Positions 45,853 through 56,219 of a stretch of DNA of 64,000 bases are shown here, in pieces. The translations under genes and the position numbers were made by a program. Source of the DNA: Conus ventricosus (Eukaryota > Mollusca > Gastropoda > Neogastropoda > Conidae); assembly GCA_018398815.1 (NCBI GenBank), contig CM031601.1, positions 35,589,454-35,653,453 on the forward strand, in the 5' to 3' direction. Numbering within the stretch: position 1 is the first letter of the stretch; every line of letters starts with the position of its first letter. Under the pieces are notes generated by a model. It saw nothing but the letters and a program-made list of their open reading frames with translations, was not told where the DNA came from and ran no database searches.

Positions 45853-46214
45853 AGCGACAGCGATACGCACCCGTGTCGGGGATGGGTGTCGAAGTGTCGG
45901 GTTTGGGGTGTCGAGAAGTGTCGGTGGTGGTCGGAAGACGGGACAAAAATATACCTTCCCATGTCGGGGTGGGGTGTCGGGAGGTGTCGGTGGTGGTCGG
46001 AAGACGGCACAAAATATGCCTCTTTGGTTGGCCCGAATGTGTTAATCTTAATTTCTAAACATTACAAGTTTGATTTTTTCAACCTCTATCTCCTTTAACA
46101 GGCACAGGTGCGGCAAAATGTACCAAAGAAAATATTAACAAATTGCCGCAGTCGGTGCGGCAATTTGTACCATTGGAACAAATTGCCGCATTGGAACAAA
46201 TTGCGCTGCATCAA
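45853..46214 (-). repeat. Right inverted arm of foldback element
   Basis: About 362 bp, reverse complement of the left arm, lacking one 21 bp segment near the CCGACATGGG position. Confidence 0.9.
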
Positions 46215-46218
46215 TGCG
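46215..46218. repeat. Target site duplication, right copy
   Basis: TGCG immediately after the foldback element. Confidence 0.8.
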
Positions 46219-46425
46219 TCCTATGTGAGAAACTGGAGGGATAAATGAAAATGAGTGACTGATATTTGAATGGTACGGGAAACGACTGAATGAGCGCCAG
46301 TAGGCTGCTCTTCGGCCAGCTCTACCTGGGTAGGCAGCCCGTTGAGTGAGTGAGGTAGTGTGTTTATTGTAAAGTGCTTACAGCTTGGCCTGTGACCGAG
46401 GATAGGCGCTATATAAATACCCAAT

Positions 46426-46456
<31 letters not shown>

Positions 46457-46507
46457 CAATAATAGTAATAATAATAATAATAATAATAACAATAATAATA
46501 ATAATAA

Positions 46508-46816
46508 TTGCTCAATACAAAACAAGCCTAGCTTACTCTGGACCATATATCTGGAACTCATGTCCACCGAGTCTACAAAATACAAATACGTTAAAACTTT
46601 TCAAGAAACATTTACATGAACATTTTATATCTCAATAATTTGATTACCCGATTAAAATCATTAACGTCCATTCGCAGTCTTCTTTAAACCATAATTTGAA
46701 TACACCGTCTAAACATATAACACACTCCATTAAATCGCTCATCCCCACTCCCACTCTGTCTACCATTCCTCTTGTGCTCCCCTTAACTACTGTTTTTTTC
46801 TCCCTCCCTCCCCCCC

Positions 46817-46878
<62 letters not shown>

Positions 46879-47130
46879 TTTGTTTGTTTGTTTGTTTTTT
46901 CATTCTTCTTTTGTTTGTTTGTTTGTTTGGTTTCTTTCCTTCTGTTTGACTACCCAACATGTCATTACTACGTTTATGAATAGTCTGCTTGCCATTGTGG
47001 AATTACATTACAGTGTTGGTATGTTAAAATGTCAGTATGAATAATATTATTGAAACAATGTATGCATGACAAGGACATATTGTAAGACTAGGCTTTGGCC
47101 TAAATTCTTCATCCTTGCGTATTAAAGATC
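46508..47130 (+). mobile_element. 3' end of a CR1-like LINE
   Basis: KTSLAYSGPYIWNSCPPSL (about 46519-46575) followed by KLFKKHLHEHFI is the C-terminus of a CR1/jockey-type reverse transcriptase. A 3' UTR with a CT tract (46814-46874) and TTTG repeats follows, ending TATTAAAGATCAATCAGTCA near 47130. Everything upstream has been replaced by SINE S4, which abuts it. Confidence 0.75.
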
Positions 47131-47141
47131 AATCAGTCATA

Positions 47142-47156
47142 CACACACACACACAC

Positions 47157-47200
<44 letters not shown>
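47142..47200 (+). repeat. (CA)n microsatellite
   Basis: CA tract. 47201-47809 shows no recognisable feature apart from pyrimidine-rich sequence just 3' of the exon donor. Confidence 0.95.
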
Positions 47201-47201
<1 letters not shown>

Positions 47202-47809
47202 TCTGTGTGACAAAATGATGGTAGGGGACAATGGGAATATTTCCTGAGATCAAAAACTGCACGATGAAAATCACATTGTTTACATTTGATCTCTACAACC
47301 TCGAAAGAAAAATAAAAGCCTTTCGAAATGCACAACACCGTTGCAGATATGAAGTGACCAATAATTCAAAAGGTATCTGTCTCTCCATGCTGATTAGACT
47401 GACAGTTGTTCAACTGCGATGGCTTGTTAGTGTATTTTTGTTATGCTTTTCAAACATCTGAATAACTACTAAACAAACCAACCAGCCAGCCAGCCAACGT
47501 ACCCTTTAACTTGTAATTTAGAAATGACTGACAAAGTGCCGAACTTAATTTTGTTTCTTTGATAATGAGCTAATAAAGAAATATTACAATATTGAAAACA
47601 AACATCCGAGAAGAAAGTTACTGACGCCTGAGACCAAAGAAGTCATAAACCCAACACACGGATTAGGATCTTGGACTATTTAGCAACCGAACTTCAAAGT
47701 TCGCTTCTGCCAGCAATCTTGTTTCCACCTCCTGCTGCATCCCCACCCCAGCTCGCACTCTTTCTCCCTGCCCCGCCTTCCCCACCTCACCCTCTCAGAG
47801 GCCACGTAC

Positions 47810-47894
47810 CCGTAATCAATCTCGCCATCGCCGTCAGCGTCCAGCTTCTCCACCAGGTGGTCCAGAGCTTTCTCCGACAGCGGGATGTTGGCCT
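47810..47894 (-). CDS. EF-hand protein, second visible exon
   Basis: The donor is GATTACGG|GTACGT (intron begins at 47809); the acceptor is CCGACAG|AG at 47895, or two bases further in at CAGAG|GCC. The exon reads [20 protein letters not shown] then GDGEIDYG, the entering helix and most of a canonical EF-hand loop (D-x-D-x-D-G). The 12th loop residue (Glu) is supplied by the exon at 29139, and the phase 2 junction fits exactly. Codons are G/C-rich at third positions. It should bind Ca2+. Confidence 0.8.
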
Positions 47895-47977
47895 CTGTCG
47901 GCACAGTCACACAGCCGTTGGAGCTGGGAGCTCAGGGTATGGCAAGACACAAACAACATGGACCAAAACGGGGAAAG

Positions 47978-47978
<1 letters not shown>

Positions 47979-48072
<94 letters not shown>

Positions 48073-48103
48073 TGCGTGCGCGCTGCGGCGTGCGCGCACG
48101 CGC

Positions 48104-48180
<77 letters not shown>

Positions 48181-48190
48181 TGCGCGCGCG
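47979..48190 (+). repeat. (GT)n/(GC)n microsatellite (intronic)
   Basis: GT tract, then GTGC units and GCGCACGCGCGCG, then GT again. Confidence 0.95.
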
Positions 48191-48336
48191 CAAGCGCATT
48201 CAATTTCAACTGTTGTCGATGATCGTAATTATGATTAGCACAACGATGAAGATGTAAAACAATAAAAACTGATTGTAATTTACGAATGCTAACCACCATT
48301 ACTTGATTGAAATTTACTAATGTCAAACATAAACAT

Positions 48337-48337
<1 letters not shown>

Positions 48338-48367
<30 letters not shown>
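48338..48367 (+). repeat. Poly(G) run
   Basis: About 30 G. 48191-48337 and 48368-48539 have no recognisable feature. Confidence 0.9.
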
Positions 48368-48368
<1 letters not shown>

Positions 48369-48539
48369 ACATATCAGTGAAATCAGTGCAACGTGCTTAT
48401 AGAACCCATTGCCTTCAAGGATAAAGCGCGTTTTGATTGGCGCAGAGAAAGTCAGATGACGTCAGTCAACCAACGACAGCGCAGGGCCTAGCTTGTCAAA
48501 TTCACTCCCCTGATTGGAACTGGACATTCTGCTTAGACC

Positions 48540-49975
48540 GTGACAAACGAACAGATGACAACACATCATCATCATTCATTTAACGAACAGATGACAACAC
48601 ATCATCATCATTCATTTAACGAACAGATGACAATACATCATCATCATTCATTTAACGAACAGATGACAACACATTATCAGCATTCATTTAACGAACAGAT
48701 GACAACACATCATCATTCATTTAACGAACAGATGACAACACATTATCAGCATTCACAGGACGAACAGATGACACACACATCATCATCATACACATAAGAT
48801 CAGATGACAACACATCATCATCATACACATAACGAACAGATGACATGTCATCAACATTCACATAACGAACAAATGACAACACATCATCATCATTCACATG
48901 ACGAATAGATGACAACACATGACGAACAAATGACAACACATCATCATCATTCACATGACGAACAGATGACAGCACATCATCATCATTCACATGACGAACA
49001 GATGACAACACATCATCATCATTCACATGACGAACAGATGACAGCACATCATCATCATTCACATAACTAACAGATGACAACACATCATCATCATTCACAT
49101 AACGAACAGATGACAACACATCATCACAATTCATATAACGAACAGATGACAACACATCATCATAATTCACATAACGAACAGATGACAACACATCATCATA
49201 ATTCATATAACGAACAGATGACAACACATCATCATAATTCACATAACGAACAGATGACAACACATCATCATAATTCACATAACGAACAGATGACAACACA
49301 TCATCATCATTCACATAACGAACAGATGACAACACAATCATCATAATTCACATAACGAACAGATGTCAACACAATCATCATAATTCACATAACGAACAGA
49401 TGACAATACAATCATCATAATTCACATAACGAACAGATGACAACACAATCATCATAATTCACTAAACGAACACATGACAACACAATCATCATCATTCACA
49501 TAACAAACAGATGACAACACATCATCATCATTCACATAACGAACACATGACAACACAATCATCATAATTCATATAACGAACACATGACAACACAATCATC
49601 ATAATTCACATAACGAACACATGACAACACAATCATCATAATTCACATAACGAACACATGACAACACAATCATCATAATTCACATAACGAACACATGACA
49701 ACACAATCATCATAATTCACATAACGAACACATGACAATACAATCATCATAATTCACATAACGAACACATGACAATACAATCATCATAATTCACATAACG
49801 AACACATGACAATACAATCATCATAATTCACATAACGAACACATGACAACACAATCATCATAATTCACATAACGAACACATGACAACACAATCATCATAA
49901 TTCACATAACGAACACATGACAACACAATCATCATCATTCACATAACGAACAGATGACAACATAGCATCATCGTT
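48540..49975 (+). repeat. 36-37 bp minisatellite, about 40 units (intronic)
   Basis: Units contain CGAACAGATGACAACACATC followed by ATCATCATTCAYWTAA-type sequence. Three blocks can be told apart: CATTTAA units (48540-48750), CACATRA units with CAGATGACAACACATC (to about 49330), and CACATGACAACACAATC units (about 49440-49940). Open frames through it are artefacts. Confidence 0.97.
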
Positions 49976-49984
49976 CACACGGCG

Positions 49985-50535
49985 GCCGTTCATGAAGGCT
50001 AGACACACCGACAGACAGACACACCGACAGACAGACACACCGACAGACAGACACACCGACAGACGCAGACCGACCGACCGCAGAGAGAGACATACAGACA
50101 GACACACCGACAGACAGGCCGACAGACGCAGACAGACCGACCGCAGAGAAAGACAGACAGACAGACAGACAGACAGACAGGCCGACAGACGCAGACAGAC
50201 CAACCGCAGAGAAAGACATACAGACAGACACACCGACAGACAGGCCGACAGACGCAGACAGACCGACCACAGAGAAAGACATACATACAGACAGACAGAC
50301 AGACAGACAGGCCAACAGACGCAGACAGACCGACCGCAGGAAAGACACTACAGACAGACAACACCGACAGACAGACAGGCCGACCGACAGACGGACAGAC
50401 AGACGGACATATAGACAGACAGACCAACAGACAAGCAGACCGCAGACAGACAGACCGACAGATAAACAGACCGACAGACAGACACACCGACAGGCAGACA
50501 AACAGACAGAAAAGCAGACCGCAGACAGACAGCCT
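49985..50535 (+). repeat. (ACAG)-based repeat, CCGACAGACAGACACA units (intronic)
   Basis: Degenerate CAGA/CCGA repeats with higher-order units of about 60 bp (CGCAGACAGACCGACCGCAG recurs). It runs up to the donor side of the EF-hand exon. Confidence 0.95.
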
Positions 50536-50539
50536 GTAC

Positions 50540-50655
50540 CAGCAGGCCATTCTTGATTTCAAATAACGGGTGAGCGTTTTGCTGCCGTCCTTGTCCATCA
50601 TGGCGAAGAGGTCCACCAGGCGTAGGTTGAGCAGTTTGCCAAACTCCATCAGCAC
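50540..50655 (-). CDS. EF-hand protein, first visible exon, with frameshift
   Basis: The acceptor is GATGCCAG|GTG at 50656 and the donor CTGCTG|GTACAG at 50539. The frame reads VLMEFGKLLNLRLVDLFAMM then DKDGSKTLTR, the helix and first ten residues of an EF-hand loop. The expected exiting helix follows in another frame (FEIKNGLL), so there is an apparent 2 bp insertion (TA near 50565) or 1 bp loss. The acceptor has no polypyrimidine tract: the intron ends in a (TGA)n repeat. Whether the shift is a pseudogene lesion or a sequencing error cannot be decided here. Confidence 0.7.
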
Positions 50656-50662
50656 CTGGCAT

Positions 50663-50708
50663 CATCGTCATCATCATCATCATCATTATCATTATCATCA
50701 TCATCATC

Positions 50709-50740
<32 letters not shown>

Positions 50741-50808
50741 CATCATCATCACCATCATCGTCATCATCACCATCATCATCATCATCACCATCATCACAAT
50801 CACCATCG

Positions 50809-50863
<55 letters not shown>
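50663..50863 (+). repeat. (ATC)n microsatellite at the splice acceptor
   Basis: ATC/ATT trinucleotide tract of about 200 bp ending 7 bp from the exon at 50655. Confidence 0.97.
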
Positions 50864-50864
<1 letters not shown>

Positions 50865-51812
50865 CTGTAGAACTTGTTATTTCACGGGAATCTGGTGCAT
50901 AAGTCCTCCACGCCCTATGTTCCGTGTCCTGAGCTCATCATCATCAGCTTTAGAAGCAACAACATGAGAACTGGTGATTCATTTTAATTTGGGTGTTTTA
51001 CCTGTTTGCTATCTGATGCTTGTAGCGCTTGTATGTATGCTGGGGTTTAATTTGAAATGAAGATATGTGCTGATACGTAGTTACTATAGTACGTAGTTAG
51101 TAAGACTATAGAATCGAGTTGAAGTTATTCAGTTTAGTCTGATGTTTCATATCATCATCATCATCTCCATCTTCTTCTTCTTCTTCTTCTTCTTCTTCCT
51201 AATTACTCTTTTTGCTTACGTTGATGTCTATTTATTCATTTCAACATGATGCAATGGAATGGATGTTACTGCAGTCATGTATTTTCATGCATATGTGCAG
51301 TAATTATAAGATCGTCTTGTTATCTTAACCTCTGATCCAAATTATCAGGTAGACCGACACTGTGCAATATTAATCAAAAATCATTTAACACGTATTAGGT
51401 AATCCAATTGTGTCCATCAAGTTGGTTGAATATCTATTATTCATATACGATGGTTCTAGTGCAAAGTAATCACTATTATACTTGTTATATACCAGAATCT
51501 GCAAGGTTTCCTTAGCTACTCATGAACTGACACATGTGAAGATTTCCCAACCACTCCACATCTCCTCTTTCCTCCCACCCCCTTCACCTCGTTCCGATAC
51601 TTTCCCTTACCACCCACTTCCCCTTGTCACCTCCCTCCCCACTTCCCACACCCCGTTTCTTTTTCCCTTCTCACACCCCCCTCCTTTCTCTCTCTTCTTT
51701 CCTCCCCTCATCTCTTTATCTGTCCCATCATACTCTCACTTTTCTACCTCCACTCCTCCTTTTGTATAAACTACCCCCCCCCCCACACACACACACACAC
51801 CCCGTTTGCCAC
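50864..51812. other. No gene; simple and pyrimidine-rich sequence
   Basis: (CTT)n at 51174-51199 and a strongly pyrimidine-rich stretch at 51545-51775 ending in C and CA runs. Nothing coding is recognised. Confidence 0.5.
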
Positions 51813-52562
51813 TGTCACGACCGACCCCTGGAGGTCTGCCCTGACAGGATCGGTCTAGATGGGAGTGAAGGGAGTGACTGAACTCACACGCCCCGCAAGA
51901 GACCACACAAGAAAGATTACGATATAACACCCCATTTATTCACACCAACACACACACATAGTCACAAATAAGCATTCCAACACACACATACATGCACAAT
52001 CACACTCAAGCATTTTAACACTCACGACATACACACAATTAAGCATTTCAACACACGACCATACCCATAGTCGAAACAAACATTTCAACGCACACAATAT
52101 AACTATAATCTTAATAAGGATTTCCAGCACGCATTCCCTTCCGTGCTTCATGTGGTTCCCCCACACCCTGCCTCCCCAAAGTCCACTGTGAGCACCGAGT
52201 GCACCAAGTGCCCCAAACCGGGTCGGTTCTGAACAAAGTGTCTTTCGACGCCGACACATTGACACACACACACCCGACGCACACACGACGCACAACGAAC
52301 CACACTGGTGACACGGGCTTAGGAGGTCGAAGACGCGGAGAAGCGTCCGTGGGACGAGGCGTTGTCGCTGAAGGTCCCGGACAGGGGGGGGGGTCCCCCA
52401 GCAAAGTCCTTGTGCCCCTAAAAACAGTGGTCCCCCCCAACAGCGAAAGTTTCGGGTGAACCCCCCGGGAGGAGGGACCGGAAGGAACGGAAGGAAAAAA
52501 GGGAAAAAGGGGGTACTGGAACCCCGCGTCAGTACGGTCTGATATTCGTGTCACTCCTAACA
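51813..52562 (-). mobile_element. Probable solo LTR
   Basis: The 750 bp segment starts TGTCACGACC and ends ACTCCTAACA (TG...CA ends). It is flanked by GCCAC (51808-51812) and GCCAT (52563-52567), a 4/5 matching 5 bp duplication. On the minus strand GTGAATAAATGGGG near 51935-51948 offers a polyadenylation signal, suggesting minus orientation. No internal region adjoins it, hence solo LTR. It is unrelated to the LTRs at 55072 and 62385. Confidence 0.45.
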
Positions 52563-52567
52563 GCCAT

Positions 52568-54812
52568 CGCATGAGGGCGGGGGAGGTGTTTGCTAATTAA
52601 ATTAAAAACATCGCTAAACACAGCCTGAGCATAGCGTCAAAAAACCAAGGGGAAACGTTTGCTAAGGTCTCCTCCCCGAGGGTAAGAGTTACTTACAGGT
52701 AAACAAACAAATATAAATCTATATTTCATCCTTCCTTTCACTACGTTCAACTTTTCCTTTTCTTAGGAACTGAAAAAATCGCACGCTGCTTTTAAAACCC
52801 CCCACCACATTTGCAAAAAATAATCAATGGAAAATTATCACCATTTATAACAACATTTAAAAAGACCCAATTCTAAACCCCGCATCCAAAAACGCAAATC
52901 ATGGTACGCAGCTCGCAAACATAAAACTTTTCCCTTGCACACACAAACAGCGGGGCCAAAGAATAAGGACGGCGATTGTGACAGGGGCGGACAAGCGGAC
53001 CAAGCAAAGTACCAACCCTGAATCACCAGGTTCTCCCCCCCGAAAACCCCACACCGATTTAAAAAAAAGAAAAAAACTTTAAGATATAAATTTTGCTGGC
53101 CAGGTTAAAGATTGAATTTAACCCGAAAAAGTGGCTCAACCATTTTTCTTTTTATTTGAAAACCAAAAGAAATTTGGGAAAAGAGAAGAATTGCCCGGCT
53201 AACAAAAAAAAAACAAAAAAAAACAAAAAATAAACCGAAACGATTTACCAGTACCCGGGTTGACCCCCTGGGGGTCAAGCACTCTTACCCCCTGTCCCGG
53301 GCGAGAGGGGCAGAGAGCAGATGGGAAAAGAGTTGACGTGTGTCCCCCCCCTAAGGCCGAATGTAGGAATGAAGGACCGACCGTACTTGACGAAGGGTGT
53401 AGAACCAAAAACCCGGGGCAGGTGTCCCCGAGACATCTTCCGTCGGGAAAAGAAAACCGCCTCAGCGATGGCAGCCCAAAATGCCACGCTCGTCACAGTG
53501 AGCATACCTCAAGCCCAAAAGGAATGTGCACGTGCGACAGGGGGAAAAAAAACAGGAGAAGGGCGTTTTTGACGCCCGTTAAAACAAAAGGTCCAGCCCG
53601 TGAACCGCAGAATGAATTGCAGGGCGTGGAATTAGGGAGAGAGAAAAGAGAAAGTAAACCCTAACCTGAGCTGAACGCATTAAGGTGCAAACGCACTCAA
53701 ACCCATTAAGGGAGGATACCGAAACAGCAAAGAAATAAATAATCACGGCGGGGGCCCGCCCCCTGGCGCCCCGGCATCAGTTGGCTCAAAGCTTTGCCTT
53801 TAGACCCAGTGGCCCTAAAGAGTCAGCCACCCCAGTGCCCGACGCGATTTTTGTAGCGAAGACGCTGTGATGTTTGGACGCTTCGAGACTTGTGAAACAT
53901 ATTAAGTTTTATTTACTGACAGGGTTTTTTTTAGACTATAATTTCTGTCGAGAGAAATAGGCAGTGGTATTGAGAGTGTGACAAAACTGGATTTCGCTCT
54001 TCTCTGTGGTCCATAATTAAGTTTTTTTTAAAATTTTCTGACAGAACTTTGGACCGGAAAAAACTATAGGCCTAGCCTCCGCGGGTGTGCATGTTGGTGA
54101 TGGCTGGCTGATGCGTTGGGGCCCCGAGTGGCCAGCAGGGTTTGGGCGAAATCTTTGTGAATGAAAAGTTAGTTAGGCATTTGTAAAGGGGCCGTTTTAC
54201 ACCGTGTATATATACTTTTTCTTTTTTGTTGCTACATTTTTATGTTATGGTTGCTGTAGAGAACGTGGCCCAATTAAAGGGGAAAGTAGGGATAAAATAA
54301 TTACTAAAGCAAAACAATCTACTGATAAAGTAAAGGGTAGGATAACTAATAAGTGAAAAATTATTTATTAAAATAATACTTTATTCCAAATCACTCATTT
54401 CTTCGGCAAATTCAAATTAAAGTGTGTTGTTGGTGTACCCTTAGGGTGTTTTGTGGTGTGTGTGTGTGGTGTTTTGTGGTGCGTGCGTGGTGCGTGCGTG
54501 CGTGCGTTTTCGTGGTGCGTGCTGCTGGGGCGTGCGTGTGTGTGGGGTGTGTGTGTGTGTGGGGGGAGAGAGAGAGGAGAGAGAGAGAGAGGGGGGATGG
54601 CCGAAAAAAGGATATGGAACAAAAAAGGTCATTTCTCCTGAACTTTTGAAGTTTTTAAAAAGGTCTTGTGTAGATGGTGGGAAAAGGTCAAGAGATCAAA
54701 GAAAAATTAAAAACAAAAAAGTAGTAAAATGTTTGGGGGTTGCTTCTGAAAAAAGTAATTTTTCAATGTGAATGTTCTGGGGAAGTAGGGAGGAAAAAAT
54801 TTAAAAAAAAGT
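52568..54812. other. No recognisable feature except a short (GT)n/(GA)n patch
   Basis: Mixed sequence with many homopolymer runs; several open frames but no known domain. A GT/GC then GA patch is at 54450-54596. GTTGACCCCCTGGGGGTCAA (53259-53278) is a perfect palindrome. Confidence 0.4.
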
Positions 54813-55071
54813 TTGGTGTTTTTTGCAAAAACTTTGAAAAAAATTTACAAACCGCAAAATTCAACACGCAAAGAGCCGTTTTCATTGGCAGAATTTGAAA
54901 AAGCCTTAAAAAATTTTGGCACCTGTTTGACCCCATTTATCTGTCGCAGTGTGCGCTTGCACTCCTTTCAACAGCAGAGTAAAGGTGGAGACGAGAAAAA
55001 GATAAAGAAATCTGCCGTTCTCAAACAGGATTCCCAACCAGCAAACGAAAGTGCCAATCAAACTCTGATCT
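54813..55071 (+). pseudogene. Coding-like sequence left of the LTR element, unknown
   Basis: The frame reads EPFSLAEFEKALKNFGTCLT and later QDSQPANESANQT, ending at the target duplication GATCT. Coding-like sequence of matching character (Ser/Thr/Pro-rich) resumes at 63499, suggesting one unit split by the LTR element. I do not recognise the protein; it may be part of another mobile element. Single-base indels disturb the frame. Confidence 0.4.
55067..55071. repeat. Target site duplication, left copy
   Basis: GATCT, repeated exactly at 63499-63503. Confidence 0.9.
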
Positions 55072-56171
55072 TGTCATGACGTAGCCTCACATCAAGGCAT
55101 GTGACGCTCCATCACATGTAGTTTGTGAAAATAAATCATTTCCCCATGCCACTACTGAAAAGGAAGAATTTTCGTGTGGCTTGACTAGTGTAGCGGGCGT
55201 CCCCAAAAAATTTGTGAGTTATACTCATTCAAGAAACAAGGGGGGTCATTGGGTGAAAGTGACCACTGAGAGATATTTTAACAAGGGTTGGTAAGGTGCT
55301 GGTCATGTGTTTTTGAACACTGAGTATGCACTCACTAGGAGGAAAGGAAAGAATCAGTTTAACCCAGCAGATGGCCTAGAGACTCGAATGTCAGGACGTT
55401 GGTCCTCTCTGCTGACCATTTCATTACCGGGTGAGCCATAGATATTGGGGAAGCTACAGGGGGAAACTTAAAGAAAAGAGAAAGAAAGAATTCATATGTT
55501 GAATTAAGAAGCAGGTTACTTACACGAACCTTATTCGTGTTTCAGCCCTTCACCCTTAGCCCTTTCACCTTTACTCTTCACCCTTCACCTTCAACCCGTG
55601 AGGTGGTTGAAGATGGCCATGGGTGGGGAACACACCGGTAGGCAGCCCCAGGAATTAAGGACTCCAGGGAGAGGAGCCGGAACTCGTAATCTCTCCAGGG
55701 TCAGGAGAAGTCGAGGGAGAGGAGTCGGAACTCGTCACTCTCCAGGGACAGAGAAGGCGAGGAAGAGAAGTTGGAAATCCTATCTCCATGACGGGAATTT
55801 AAAGGGTGATACGATGTCTGTGAGAGACGGAAAGCACGACCATATGAAGTCTTGGTTTGATGCAGGCGTGGCATCAGTGGTACGGGAAATTTATTTATTT
55901 CCTGTCTGGATTTTGTGGGCCAATGTTGTGTGAAGCCGTGACTTTATGAAGTCTTGCGTGAGTTAGTTGCCTCTCAGTGGAAAGAGAGCTAAATGTTATA
56001 AACCCGTTTATAAATTGTTTGATGTGATTTGGGTAAGTGTTTTTCCTAAAGAGAGGGGGAAAGAAGAAAAACATTCGGTAGTGCGCCTTTGGTTGTTTGG
56101 GAAAAGATTGCGTGTGCGTAAGGAGTAAATGCTGTCATGAATGCGTGGGGGCAAAAAGTGACAGTGTGACA
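55072..56171 (+). repeat. 5' LTR
   Basis: Starts TGTCATGACG and ends GTGTGACA, giving TGTCA...TGACA inverted ends. It contains a TTCACCC-type repeat (about 55543-55595) and three imperfect copies of a CTCCAGGGAGAGGAGCCGGA-like unit (55660-55780). It pairs with 62385-63498. Confidence 0.92.
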
Positions 56172-56188
56172 GTGGTGACCCCGACTCC
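56172..56188 (+). promoter_or_regulatory. Putative primer-binding site
   Basis: GTGGTGACCCCGACTCC directly follows the 5' LTR; TGG shortly after the LTR end is typical of the site that pairs with the 3' CCA end of a tRNA. The tRNA was not identified. Confidence 0.6.
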
Positions 56189-56219
56189 AGTTTCACCGAC
56201 GTAGCTGCCGTTGTTTTGT

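Larger units (their letters stand above)
45096..46214. mobile_element. Long-inverted-repeat foldback element (non-autonomous)
   Basis: The 1,119 bp element starts TTGATGCAGCGCAATTTG and ends CAAATTGCGCTGCATCAA, and is flanked by TGCG on both sides. The arms (45096-45479 and 45853-46214) are inverted copies, roughly 96% identical by eye; the right arm lacks about 21 bp present in the left. Each arm has subterminal hairpins built from GCGGCAATTTGT and ACAAATTGCCGC, and two diverged copies of a block GTGCCGTCTTCCGACCACCA. The centre (45480-45852) has no coding capacity and contains a (GT)n tract. It presumably moved with a transposase supplied in trans. The superfamily is unknown. Confidence 0.9.
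45009..46507 (+). mobile_element. SINE (S4), 5'-truncated, interrupted by the foldback element
   Basis: The left part (45009-45095) matches S3 from ACCAAGCCACAAAAA through CGTATAAACATCGCATGC. The right part (46215-46507) continues with TCCTATGTGAGAAACTGG and the shared 3' domain ending AGGCGCTATATAAATACC, then a long (TAA)n tail. The tRNA head is absent. The foldback element 45096-46214 splits it; joining the flanks minus one TGCG restores the S3-like order. Confidence 0.92.

Noticed and set aside
50348..50863. Poly-Met frame on the minus strand
   Set aside because: It is the (ATC)n repeat read on the other strand; the real exon uses a different frame.
53260..53664. 134-codon plus-strand frame
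   Set aside because: No recognisable domain and surrounded by error-prone homopolymers; not enough support for a gene.
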